This document shows, piece after piece, positions 34,383 through 44,297 of a DNA stretch of 64,000 nt. Under the pieces are notes generated by a model. The model searched no databases, had not been told where the DNA came from, and was given only the letters and a program-made list of their open reading frames with translations. The translations under genes and the position numbers were made by a program. Origin of the DNA: AP-15 sp963772965 (GTDB taxonomy: Bacteria > Pseudomonadota > Alphaproteobacteria > ATCC43930 > CGMCC-115725); contig CAVYZU010000001.1 of the NCBI GenBank assembly GCA_963772965.1, forward strand, positions 563,686-627,685. Reading direction: 5' to 3'. The first letter of the stretch is position 1, and every line of letters begins with the position of its first letter.

Positions 34383-35879
34383 TCAGGGGCGGGCGACAAT
34401 CCTCGGGGGCCGCGCGAGAAAGGCCGGCAAGTCATCACCAAAGCCGACAATTTTGCGATCGTCTTCCCTGACATGATCAGGTTGAGCCGGCCGACGCCGC
34501 TCCGGGCGCGGCGGAAAGTGCATGACGTTGTTGTCTTTGGCAGCGGAGTCCTTGGCGGCAACCGGTGCTGGCGTTTCCTGCCGAGTGCTCGGGGTGCGGG
34601 CTCGCGAATGCTGCCGCGCGGTCTCGTCTTCCGCCGGCTTGCGCCGGGTCGGCGCACCGTTGCTGCGCTCGGGCCCCTTGCTACGCTCTGGCACACCGGC
34701 CCCCGGCCGCGTCCGTGAGCGACCACGCCGGCGTTCTTCAAACTCGAGTTGCGCCGGTTCGATGCCGTCGATCGCGATCATCGAGATTTCTTTGCCGATC
34801 AGCTTGGTGATCGCGGCCACCGCCTTGCCATCTTCGGGTGCCGCCAGCATAAACGAACGCCCGGTCAAACCGGCGCGACCGGTGCGGCCGATGCGGTGAA
34901 CATAATCTTCGGCATGGATCGGAACGTCGAAACAGAAGACGTGGCTCATGCCTTTGATGTCGAGACCGCGGGCGGCGACGTCGCTTGCCACCAGCAGCCG
35001 GACCTCGCCGTTCTTAAAGCGCTCCAAGGTTTCGGTGCGCTTGGGTTGCGGCATGTCGCCGTGCAGGGCGGCGGCATCAAAACCGTGCCGGGTCAGCGAT
35101 TTGTAGAGGATATCGACGTCGCGCTTGCGGTTGCAGAATATCAGCGCGTTCTTGACGTCCTCCGAGCGGATCAGCCGACGCAGCGTTTCGCGCTTATCGC
35201 GCGGATCGACGACGGTCAGTGATTGCACCACCGTCGCCGCCGGAGAGGCTGGCGGAGCGACCGCGATCTCCACCGGATTTTTCAGAAATGCATCCGCCAA
35301 CCGGCGAATTTCCGCCGGCATCGTCGCCGAAAAGAACAAGGTCTGCCGGTTCTTTGGCAGCAGCCCGACGATCCGTTCGACATCGGGAATAAATCCCATG
35401 TCGAGCATCCGGTCGGCTTCATCGATGACCAGAATATGGGCGTCGGAGAGAATTATCTTGCCGCGGCCGTACAGATCGAGAAGGCGACCCGGCGTGGCAA
35501 TCAGCACATCGACGCCGCGGTCGAGCTTGCGCTCCTGATCGACAAAGCTCTCGCCGCCGATCAATAGGGCCATCGTCAGGCGGTGATATTTGCCATAGCG
35601 CTCGAATAAATCGGCGACTTGGGTTGCCAGCTCGCGCGTCGGTTCGAGGATCAACGAACGCGGCATTCGCACCCGCGCACGGCCTGCAGCCAGCATATCG
35701 ATCATCGGCAGAACAAAGCTGGCGGTCTTGCCGGTGCCGGTTTGGGCACAACCAAGAACATCCCGCTCACGTTTGACGTGGGGGATTGCTTGTTCCTGGA
35801 TCGGAGTGGGTGTCGTGTAGCCAGCGTCAGAAATCGCCTGAAGCACTTCAGGCGAAAGATCGAGTTCGCAAAAATTCAT
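34383..35879 (-). CDS. DEAD-box ATP-dependent RNA helicase (RhlE-like)
   Basis: 498 aa. Helicase motifs in order: Q motif YTTPTPIQEQAIP, Walker A AQTGTGKT, PTRELA, TPGRLLD, VIDEADRMLDMGF, FFSAT, ARGLDI and HRIGRTGR. The C-terminal 130 residues are basic and low-complexity (many Arg/Pro), a flexible RNA-binding tail typical of cold-induced helicases. Possible roles are ribosome assembly and RNA turnover. Upstream lie infA and the cold-shock gene in the same direction. Confidence 0.93.
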   Translation of the reverse strand: MNFCELDLSPEVLQAISDAGYTTPTPIQEQAIPHVKRERDVLGCAQTGTGKTASFVLPMIDMLAAGRARVRMPRSLILEPTRELATQVADLFERYGKYHRLTMALLIGGESFVDQERKLDRGVDVLIATPGRLLDLYGRGKIILSDAHILVIDEADRMLDMGFIPDVERIVGLLPKNRQTLFFSATMPAEIRRLADAFLKNPVEIAVAPPASPAATVVQSLTVVDPRDKRETLRRLIRSEDVKNALIFCNRKRDVDILYKSLTRHGFDAAALHGDMPQPKRTETLERFKNGEVRLLVASDVAARGLDIKGMSHVFCFDVPIHAEDYVHRIGRTGRAGLTGRSFMLAAPEDGKAVAAITKLIGKEISMIAIDGIEPAQLEFEERRRGRSRTRPGAGVPERSKGPERSNGAPTRRKPAEDETARQHSRARTPSTRQETPAPVAAKDSAAKDNNVMHFPPRPERRRPAQPDHVREDDRKIVGFGDDLPAFLARPPRIVARP

Positions 35880-36007
35880 TGAGGAGGTGTAGCCTTATTG
35901 TAATAATTTAACGGCATTGCTTCTTGGTCGTTAAATCGGGTGGCGTCTTGATCATGTCAATCTTTTTTTCATGATCAGGCATGCGCATTGAACAATGCAG
36001 ACCCAGT

Positions 36008-36277
36008 TTAGCGCCGGCGGTATTGTGGACGAGGGCTCATCGGCGGTGCCGCACGTTCGTCTTTATGCCGGAAATTGATCCGACCTTTTGTTAAATCATA
36101 GGGCGTCATTTCGACGGTAACACGATCGCCGGCCAGAATTCGAATCCGATTCTTTTTCATGCGGCCGGACGAGTAAGCGAGCGTCTCATGCCCATTGTCG
36201 AGCTTTACTCTAAAGCGTGCATCGGGCAGCAGTTCGAGCACCATGCCTTCGAACTCTATCAGGTCTTCTTTTGCCAA
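36008..36277 (-). CDS. infA: Translation initiation factor IF-1 (TTG start)
   Basis: 89 aa OB-fold protein bound to the 30S A site during initiation. The sequence MAKEDLIEFEGMVLELLPD, LDNGHETLAYSSGRMKKNRI and MTPYDLTKGRI fits the family end to end; the tail PRPQYRRR is a short basic extension. The initiator is TTG, forced because the next upstream sites are out of frame and GAGGAG lies 8 nt before it. A non-ATG start may hold expression down. Sits between the cold-shock gene and the helicase. Confidence 0.95.
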   Translation of the reverse strand: MAKEDLIEFEGMVLELLPDARFRVKLDNGHETLAYSSGRMKKNRIRILAGDRVTVEMTPYDLTKGRINFRHKDERAAPPMSPRPQYRRR

Positions 36278-36338
36278 TCAGTTCTCCTCGCTAAAGTGAC
36301 GAGGGCGCTATGGCGCCCCCGTTTATTTGCTGCGTCCG

Positions 36339-36545
36339 TCAGGCTGTACGCAAATTGACCGCCGAAACCCGTCCACGCTGGCCTTGCTCGAGTTCGAAAC
36401 TCAGTCTCTGGCCTTCACGCAGATTATCCATTCCAGCGCGCTCGACGGCGGAAATGTGCACAAACACATCAGCGCCGCCATTTTCGGGCTGGATAAAGCC
36501 ATAGCCCTTTTGCGCATTGAACCATTTGACCGTGCCGGTCGCCAT
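36339..36545 (-). CDS. Cold-shock protein, CspA family
   Basis: 68 aa single OB-fold RNA chaperone starting MATGTVKWFNAQKGYGFIQP. RNP1 is KGYGFIQP and RNP2 is DVFVHISAV. A longer frame to 36605 is not needed, since the family starts at this ATG and GGAG lies upstream. An inverted repeat (GGGCGC / GCGCCC, about 36302-36319) lies between this gene and infA. With helicase and IF-1 it makes a cold-response-type block. Confidence 0.94.
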   Translation of the reverse strand: MATGTVKWFNAQKGYGFIQPENGGADVFVHISAVERAGMDNLREGQRLSFELEQGQRGRVSAVNLRTA

Positions 36546-36722
36546 CAGTGGTAGCTCCACATAGAAGTAGTAGGGCGCCGCGCGGCCGCGCAGCGCATCG
36601 GACATCGATTGGCTCGGAAGACACGGTCGGACGATCTCACAGGAACGCTAGGCCGGAAAGCCGAATTCAAACGGGTCGACAAAAATTAGGTAATTGTCTC
36701 ACCCGCCCAACGCAAGGAGTCT

Positions 36723-38744
36723 TTATAGGTCGAGATCGCGGACAAAGCGGGCGTTTTTCTGGATGTAGTCAAAGCGCAACTCGGGACGGCGCCCCATCAA
36801 GGTTTCGACCAGCGCTGTGGTGCGCGCGCAAGCGTGGTTGGCCTTTGTCTGGTCGGGCGCGCCGTCCGCCGTCGCGGGAGAGGACCCATTGGCTTGCCCG
36901 ATTGCGACCTGCAGCAACGTGCGCTGTGCCGGGTCCATCGTCGTGGCCTTGAGATAGCGCGCCGGCATCTCGCCAAGCCCCTTAAAGCGGCTGGCCTCGA
37001 TCTTGCCGCGCCCGCTAAAGCCGCTGCGCAACAATTCTTCGCGATGCTGGTCGTCGCGGGCGTAAAGCGTGGTCTCGCCCTGGGTCAACCGGTAGAGCGG
37101 CGGCAACGCCAAGAATAAATGGCCATTGTCGATCAGCTTTGGCATCTCGCGGAAGAAGAAGGTCATCAGCAGCGAGGCAATATGGGCGCCGTCGACATCG
37201 GCGTCGGTCATGATGACCACCCGCTCGTACCGCAGCGCGTCCTCGCGATACTGCGCGCCCGACCCGGCGCCAAGCGCCAGAATGATGTCGGCGAGTTCCT
37301 GGTTCGCCCGCATCTTGTCAATCGATGCGCTGGCGACGTTCAGGATTTTGCCGCGCAACGGCAAGATCGCCTGGATTTCGCGGTCGCGGGCCTGCTTGGC
37401 CGAGCCGCCGGCGCTGTCGCCCTCGACCAGAAAAATCTCGGTGCCGGCGGCGCTGTCGCGGGTGCAATCGGCGAGCTTGCCAGGTAACCGCAATTTGCGC
37501 GTCGCACTCTTGCGGGCGAGCTCGCGCTGCTGGCGCCGGCGCTGGCGTTCTTCGGCCCGCTCGACAATCCGGTCGAGCAATTGCCGGGCGGCGGTCGGAT
37601 CGGCCCCAAGCCAATGGTCGAAATGATCCTTGACCGCGTTATCGACGAGCCGAGCCGCCTCTGCAGAGGCAAGCCGCTCCTTGGTCTGGCCCTGAAATTG
37701 CGGGTCGCGAATAAACAGCGACAGCAGCATCGCCGCCGCTCCGGTTACGTCCTCGGCGGTGGCCTGCGCCGCGCGGCGATTGCCGGTCAGCTCGCCATAG
37801 CCCTTGAGCCCGCGCAACAGCGCGCTCTTCAGCCCGGCTTCATGAGTTCCGCCCTCGGGCGTGGGGATCGTGTTGCAATAGGAATGGCTGAACGCAGCTT
37901 CCTCGTCTTCCGGCCAAGCGACTGCCCATTCCACCCTGCCGCCCTCGGGAAGCTCGGCCTCACCGATAAAAGCTTTCGGCGTCAGCATCGCCTGATTGTC
38001 GAGGCTGGCGGCGAGAAAATCGCCGAGACCGCCGGGGAAATGCAGCCTCGCTTCGGCCGGCACCCCGTCCGGGCGCGGCAGCGATGGGTCGCAGCTCCAG
38101 CGGATTTCGAGACCGCGAAACAGATAGGCCTTCGACCGCGCCATTCGGTAGAGGAGGGCCGGCCGAAAGCCGTGGCCGCCAAAAATCTGCGGATCGGGAT
38201 GAAATCGCAATGTCGTGCCGCGCCGGTTCTGCACCGCCCCGCAATCCTGCACCGCACCCTGCGGCATACCGCGGCTGTAGGTTTGGCGCCACAGCCGGCG
38301 ATCACGCGCGACTTCCACGTCGAGCGCGTCAGACAGAGCGTTGACGACCGAGACGCCGACCCCGTGCAAGCCGCCCGAGTTGCGGTAGGCCTCGCCGCCA
38401 AATTTGCCGCCGGCATGCAACGTCGTCAGAATGACTTCGAGAGCCGATTTGTCGGGAAACCGCGGATGCGGATCGATCGGGATGCCGCGGCCGTTGTCGC
38501 GGACTGTCAGCCAGTCGCCGGCGGCAAGCTCGATCTCGATGCGCGTCGCATGGCCGGCCACCGCCTCGTCCATCGCGTTGTCGAGAATCTCGGCGGCGAG
38601 ATGATGCAAACCGCGCTCATCGGTGCCGCCGATGTACATACCGGGGCGGCGGCGGACCGGTTCGAGGCCTTCGAGGACTTCGATGTCCTTGGCCGAATAG
38701 GTCTCGCCGGCACCCGGGAGCGCAGTGTCGAACAAATCGGGCAT
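36723..38744 (-). CDS. parE: DNA topoisomerase IV subunit B
   Basis: 673 aa from ATG at 38744 (MPDLFDTAL); the upstream start at 38777 is less likely. ATPase subunit that separates replicated chromosomes. GHKL ATPase motifs: EILDNAMDEAVAG, DNGRGIPIDPHPRFP, GGLHGVGVSVVNALS. TOPRIM motifs: EGDSAGGSAKQARDREIQAI and MTDADVDGAHI. The tail YIQKNARFVRDLDL and shorter central part indicate ParE rather than GyrB. parC is not in the window. Confidence 0.93.
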   Translation of the reverse strand: MPDLFDTALPGAGETYSAKDIEVLEGLEPVRRRPGMYIGGTDERGLHHLAAEILDNAMDEAVAGHATRIEIELAAGDWLTVRDNGRGIPIDPHPRFPDKSALEVILTTLHAGGKFGGEAYRNSGGLHGVGVSVVNALSDALDVEVARDRRLWRQTYSRGMPQGAVQDCGAVQNRRGTTLRFHPDPQIFGGHGFRPALLYRMARSKAYLFRGLEIRWSCDPSLPRPDGVPAEARLHFPGGLGDFLAASLDNQAMLTPKAFIGEAELPEGGRVEWAVAWPEDEEAAFSHSYCNTIPTPEGGTHEAGLKSALLRGLKGYGELTGNRRAAQATAEDVTGAAAMLLSLFIRDPQFQGQTKERLASAEAARLVDNAVKDHFDHWLGADPTAARQLLDRIVERAEERQRRRQQRELARKSATRKLRLPGKLADCTRDSAAGTEIFLVEGDSAGGSAKQARDREIQAILPLRGKILNVASASIDKMRANQELADIILALGAGSGAQYREDALRYERVVIMTDADVDGAHIASLLMTFFFREMPKLIDNGHLFLALPPLYRLTQGETTLYARDDQHREELLRSGFSGRGKIEASRFKGLGEMPARYLKATTMDPAQRTLLQVAIGQANGSSPATADGAPDQTKANHACARTTALVETLMGRRPELRFDYIQKNARFVRDLDL

Positions 38745-38908
38745 GATCCGAAATATAGCCGTGATCGATATTAACACAAGCTGGATACTGTAGTCATAAC
38801 GAGTTCTAACATACTATATCTTCGAATCCAATGTAGCTGGCCCTGGATGGTTGCCCTGGCAGCACAAAATTCGGAACCCGCTCTGCCCTTATCGGCGTTA
38901 TAGTATCG

Positions 38909-39127
38909 ATGACGACGATGATGATGACCAACGAGCGGAAGATCTGGGAAGCGGCCTTGCTTCTCGTCCGTCGCCACGGAAGCGCCGCCGCCGATGTCGC
39001 CCAGCGCGAAGCGCAACGGTTGCGGGCTGGCGACGACGCCTTGACCTGCGTCGTATGGTGCTGGATCGCCCGGTCCACGGCCGAATTGTTGCGTCCCTTC
39101 CCCGACGACGGCGAACGCATTCACTAG
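38909..39127 (+). CDS. Small protein resembling the DUF6961 family
   Basis: 72 aa; several ATG codons open it and the exact start is uncertain. The pattern KIWEAALLLVRRHGSAAADV, then AQRLRAGDD and CVVWCWIARSTAEL resembles short alphaproteobacterial proteins with W-xxA-xx-V-xx-HG and a closing W-xx-IA-x-R helix. Function is unknown, and the assignment is by eye. Confidence 0.55.
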   Translation: MTTMMMTNERKIWEAALLLVRRHGSAAADVAQREAQRLRAGDDALTCVVWCWIARSTAELLRPFPDDGERIH

Positions 39128-39210
39128 GGCGGATTTGCGCCGCCTCCCCTTAACGTCGAGACGGCGCACCCCGATATCCCACAGGTGGATCGTTTTGCAA
39201 TGAGGAAGCC

Positions 39211-39714
39211 ATGGCCGGGGGTCTGTTGGGTCGCCTAGCGGGCAAGGGGCACGCGAGCAACAAGCAATTCTCAGTAGAGATGAGCGAAGAGGAATGGCGG
39301 CGCAACCTGTCACCCTCGGCTTATCACGTGCTTCGCGAACACGGCACCGAGCGCGCCGGTACGAGCAAGCTCGACAAGGAATACGGCGAAGGGATTTATC
39401 ATTGCGCCGGCTGCGGCCAGCCGCTCTTCCCCGCCAACACGAAATTCAACAGTGGCACCGGCTGGCCGAGTTTTTGGGCGCCGCTCGATGATGCGGTCGA
39501 AACCGACACCGACCGCAGCTTTTTCATGACCCGCACCGAGGTTCATTGCAGTAAGTGCGGCGGCCATTTGGGGCATGTGTTTGACGACGGTCCAAAGCCG
39601 ACCGGCCAACGCTATTGCATGAACGGCGTATCGCTGGACTTTCACGCTGGCGAAAACCCGTCCGAGATAGGCCGCAAGAGCGGTGCGGCTGAACCCGAGG
39701 CCGAAACTCGTTAG
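39211..39714 (+). CDS. msrB: Peptide-methionine (R)-S-oxide reductase
   Basis: 167 aa. Reduces the R-sulfoxide of methionine in proteins. Two zinc CxxC pairs (CAGCGQPLF and CSKCGGHLGHVF) and the catalytic cysteine in GQRYCMNGVSLDF are present, with the substrate block NSGTGWPSFW. About 20 extra residues precede the usual MSEEEW start, so an internal start at 39280 is possible. Confidence 0.95.
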   Translation: MAGGLLGRLAGKGHASNKQFSVEMSEEEWRRNLSPSAYHVLREHGTERAGTSKLDKEYGEGIYHCAGCGQPLFPANTKFNSGTGWPSFWAPLDDAVETDTDRSFFMTRTEVHCSKCGGHLGHVFDDGPKPTGQRYCMNGVSLDFHAGENPSEIGRKSGAAEPEAETR

Positions 39715-39831
39715 TCTCCGGTAAGCGCGTCGTTCGCGGATCGCGCCGAAGCGCGCTTCGCTGATACCCGACCAAGCTACAACTGACGAGCCCAGCGAAG
39801 GCCAGGCGCTCTCAATCCGGCGGAGCGCGCG

Positions 39832-39869
39832 GATCAGTGAGTTTCCTAGGGATCAGTGAGGTTCCTAGG
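39832..39869. repeat. 19-bp tandem direct repeat before the SDR gene
   Basis: GATCAGTGAGTTTCCTAGG is followed immediately by a copy with one change (T to G at position 11). Starts about 60 nt before the SDR ATG and may be part of its promoter or a slippage duplication. Confidence 0.8.
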
Positions 39870-39891
39870 CTTCCAATCATCAGGAGTTCTG

Positions 39892-40776
39892 ATGACCGCT
39901 ACGTTGCCGACCATCCCCGAACCCGTTCCGTTTGACCGGCTACTATCGTTGAAGGGCCGCTGCGCCGTGGTTACCGGCGGCAGCCGCGGCATCGGCGAAG
40001 CTATCGTTCTACGGTTGGCGGAGGCGGGCGCATTCGTCGTGGTGACCGCCCGCGGCCAGGGGGCCCTGGAGAAGGTCGAGGCGAAAGTCATCGCCAAGGG
40101 AGGCCAGGCGGTGGGCCTTCCGGCCGATATCGGCAGTATCGAGGATGCCCGGCGGGTCATCGATCTAGCGGTCAGCCGGTTTGGAAGCGTCGACATCCTG
40201 GTCAACAACGCAGCGGTGTTTCCGCCATGCCTGTCGGTCGAAATGACCGAGGCGCTGTGGGACGAGACCGTCGACACTGATCTTAAAGGCCCGTTCTTCC
40301 TCTCGAAGTTCGCGGCAGCCGAAATGATCAAGGCGGGTCGCGGCGGCGGCCGGATCATTAACATTATTTCGACCGAGGTTGTTCTGCCCACCGGCATGCT
40401 TGTGGCTTACGGTGCGGCCAAAGCCGGCCTGATGGCCGTGACCCGGTCGATGGCCAAGGAGCTGGGTGAGTACGGCATCCTGGTCAACGCGGTCATTCCT
40501 GGAGCTACTCTGACAGCCGAACGTATCTCGGCGATGCAGTCCGGCCGGATTGAGGGACCGTTCGAGTCGGCTCCTCCCGATGCAGTGAAGACGCGCCAGA
40601 AGCAGCACGACCTGATCGAGAAGGGCGCTATGGCTCAGATGCTAACTAATATGCCGCTGGGTCGCCCGGGCTATCCAGACGACATCGCGAAGGCGGTGCT
40701 GTTCATGGCGTCCGACATGGCGAGCTACATCAGCGGCACGTCCCTGCTGGTCGACGGTGCCCAGACCCTGCGCTGA
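39892..40776 (+). CDS. Short-chain dehydrogenase/reductase
   Basis: 294 aa NAD(P)-dependent oxidoreductase from ATG at 39892. Cofactor motif VTGGSRGIGEAI, NNAA in LVNNAAVFPP, catalytic serine region NIISTEVVLP, and YGAAK as the catalytic Tyr-x-x-x-Lys. The C-terminal GTSLLVDGAQTLR is typical. A loop of about 30 residues around residue 210-240 is longer than usual. Substrate cannot be told; convergent to glnA. Confidence 0.9.
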   Translation: MTATLPTIPEPVPFDRLLSLKGRCAVVTGGSRGIGEAIVLRLAEAGAFVVVTARGQGALEKVEAKVIAKGGQAVGLPADIGSIEDARRVIDLAVSRFGSVDILVNNAAVFPPCLSVEMTEALWDETVDTDLKGPFFLSKFAAAEMIKAGRGGGRIINIISTEVVLPTGMLVAYGAAKAGLMAVTRSMAKELGEYGILVNAVIPGATLTAERISAMQSGRIEGPFESAPPDAVKTRQKQHDLIEKGAMAQMLTNMPLGRPGYPDDIAKAVLFMASDMASYISGTSLLVDGAQTLR

Positions 40777-40914
40777 GACTCTCACTCAGGCCCGGCCAGT
40801 AAAGCAAGCAGCGCGCGGTTTGGGCGCGCTGGTTGGAAGGGACCGCGCCGGGGGCAGCGGGCAGCGCGGCAGGAGCGCGCTGCGGGCGACGGGCGTGGCA
40901 CCCGCTGGTTTGGG

Positions 40915-42335
<1,421 letters not shown>

Positions 42336-42507
42336 CGCTCTGTTCCATCGCATGGGTTAACGACAATGCACCCGGTTCCAACTCGCTGCGCGGACGAACC
42401 GATGCTTCACATCGACCTGCGGAGCCGCCGCAATCACCGACACAAGAGGCTCCGCTTATCGCCGTTCAGAGCTGGCGATCGGTCGCAATTCCGCCGTTTG
42501 CGGGTTG

Positions 42508-42847
42508 TTAGATCGCATCCGGGCCGCGTTCGCCGGTGCGGATGCGGATCGCCTCGTCGATCGTCTGCGACGAAAATCTTGCCGTCGCCGATGCGGCCGG
42601 TATGGGCGGCCTGCTGGATCGCCTCGACGGCGCGCTCGACCAGCGCGTCTTCCATCACCACCTCGATTTTCACCTTGGGCAGGAAGTCGACCACGTACTC
42701 GGCGCCGCGATAGAGCTCGGTATGGCCCTTCTGCCGCCCAAAGCCCTTGGCCTCGGTGACGGTAATGCCCTGGATCCCGACCTCGTGAAGCGCCTCCTTC
42801 ACCTCGTCGAGCTTGAACGGCTTGATGATGGCCTCGATCTTTTTCAT
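42508..42847 (-). pseudogene. glnB: Nitrogen regulatory protein P-II with a 3' frameshift
   Basis: The 2-oxoglutarate/ATP sensor that controls GlnA adenylylation and NtrB. MKKIEAIIKPFKLDEVKEAL, the T-loop with uridylylation Tyr (KGHTELYRGAEYVVDFLPK) and IGDGKIFV are in frame; then a +1 shift near 42560-42575 gives TIDEAIRIRTGERGPDAI and the proper stop at 42508. The 340-nt span is one base longer than a 112-codon PII gene with stop, consistent with one inserted base. Located upstream of glnA on the same strand, with a sigma-54-type promoter before it. Confidence 0.88.
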
Positions 42848-42897
42848 CGCTGGTCAATCTCTCCCTGGCGACAGCGCCATCGGCCGCTAAACAACTG

Positions 42898-42914
42898 AGC
42901 ATAACCCATGCCAA
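42898..42914 (-). promoter_or_regulatory. Sigma-54 (-24/-12) promoter of glnB-glnA
   Basis: Minus strand reads TTGGCATGGGTTATGCT. Against the consensus YTGGCACG-N4-TTGCW this matches all but two positions with exact spacing between the GG and GC elements. The predicted start is about 12 nt downstream (near 42887), 40 nt before the glnB ATG at 42847. Confidence 0.7.
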
Positions 42915-42936
42915 GCGGCTCGGCGATGCGAGGAGT

Positions 42937-42953
42937 TGCATATATTCCGTGCA
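42937..42953. promoter_or_regulatory. NtrC-like binding site upstream of glnB
   Basis: TGCATATATTCCGTGCA resembles the NtrC palindrome TGCAC-N7-GTGCA: both outer TGCA/TGCA half-sites match at 17-bp overall length. It is about 50-65 nt before the predicted transcription start, nearer than classic enhancer spacing. Confidence 0.5.
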
Positions 42954-43011
42954 GGTCTCCGCCCTATGCCGGTCGATAAGCATCGTCTGCCTGATTTTCT
43001 AATCAATAGCA

Positions 43012-44209
43012 TCAACGACGGCAGCGCTCGATCAGGCAGGTTGCCGAGGAAGCTGCGGATCCGCTCGATCGCCTCGGCGATCGCCTCGCGGCTGTTGGCA
43101 TAGGAGAACCGCAGATAACCTTCGCCGAATGCGCCAAAACTGGTGCCGGCGATGGTCGCCACCCCGGCCTCTTCGAGCATGCGGCTTTGTAATGCGCGCG
43201 GCGTCGAGCCGGTGCCGGCGATGTTGGGGAAGGTGTAGAAGGCGCCGCCCGGACGGGCGCAGCGGAAGCCGGGCAGGCTGTTCAGCGCCGCGACGATCAA
43301 CTGGCGGCGCTCGGCAAAGGCCGCGACCATGCGCTCGCACCGGCTCGCGCGGGCCGTTCAGCGCGGCGATGCCGGCGATATTGCGCCGCGGCGTTGACGC
43401 AGGAATGGCAGTTGATCGCGAGCCGCTCGGCGGCCGCGAACACTGCTTTCGGCCACACCCCGTAGCCCATGCGCCAGCCGGTCATCGCATAGGTCTTGCT
43501 CCAGCCGTCGAGCAGGATGAGGCGGTCGCGGAGCGAGGGGTAGCCGAGCAGGCTGACATGCTCGGCGCCGTCATAGAGGATCTCGCCGTAGATCTCGTCG
43601 CTCATGATCCGCGACTTGCGGATGCCGTTCGAGCCCGGCGACGAGCCGGTCGAACTCGGCTCTCGGCACCACGCCGCCGGTCGGGTTGGCCGGGCTGTTG
43701 ATGATCATCAGCCGGGTCCGCGGCGTGATCTTGGCCAGCACCTCCTCGGCACTGAACGAGAACCCGGCGCTTTCGTATAGCGGGATCGGCACCGGCGTCG
43801 CGCCGGAAAAGCGGATGACGCTCTCGTAGATCGGGAAGCCGGGGTTCGGGTAGAGGATCTCGGCGCCGGGCTCGCCGAACATCATGATCGCGAAGAACAT
43901 CGTCACCTTGCCGCCCGGCACGACCAGCACCTGTCGGGCGACACTTCGACGCCGTGGCGGCGGTAAAGATCGGCGGCAACCGCTTCGCGCAGCGGCGGGA
44001 TGCCGTTGGCCGGGGTATAGCCGTGATGGCCGTCGGCGAGCGCCTTGCGGCCGGCCTCGACGATATGCGGCGGGGTCGGGAAATCGGGCTGGCCGATGCC
44101 GAGATTGATGATCGAGCGGCCCTTGGGCCGCCAGCGCGTTGGCGCGCGCCAGGACCTCGAAGGCGGTCTCGGTGCCGAGCACGCCCATGCGCCCGGCCAT
44201 CTGCAGCAT
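43012..44209 (-). pseudogene. Aspartate/tyrosine-type aminotransferase, frameshifted
   Basis: Class I/II PLP aminotransferase, about 400 codons spread over several frames. In order: MLQMAGRMGVLGTETAFEVL; IGQPDFPTPPHIVEAG and GYTPANGIPPLREAV in another frame; VLVVPGGKVTMFFAIMM and NSPANPTGG back in the first; MSDEIYGEILYDG and the PLP-lysine block LLDGWSKTYAMTGWRMGYG; FAERRQLIVAALNSLPGF and GYLRFSYANS at the end. At least five frame changes (near 44120, 43935, 43630, 43385, 43340). The true stop is uncertain; 43012 is one candidate. Substrate not determinable. Confidence 0.8.
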
Positions 44210-44297
44210 ATGCGTTTCCTCCTCGATCCTTCGTCTCAATCTAATGCCGCAGGCCCAAAATAGCGACCGTAACCAGACTTAACAGGCTGCAAAGCGC

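Noticed and set aside
37581..38774. 397-aa plus-strand open frame opposite parE
   Set aside because: Antisense to a well-conserved topoisomerase gene; no domain seen.
40777..40914. GC-rich inverted repeats between the SDR and glnA as a terminator or attachment site
   Set aside because: Several short palindromes exist but no T-run or single clear stem; random in GC-rich sequence.
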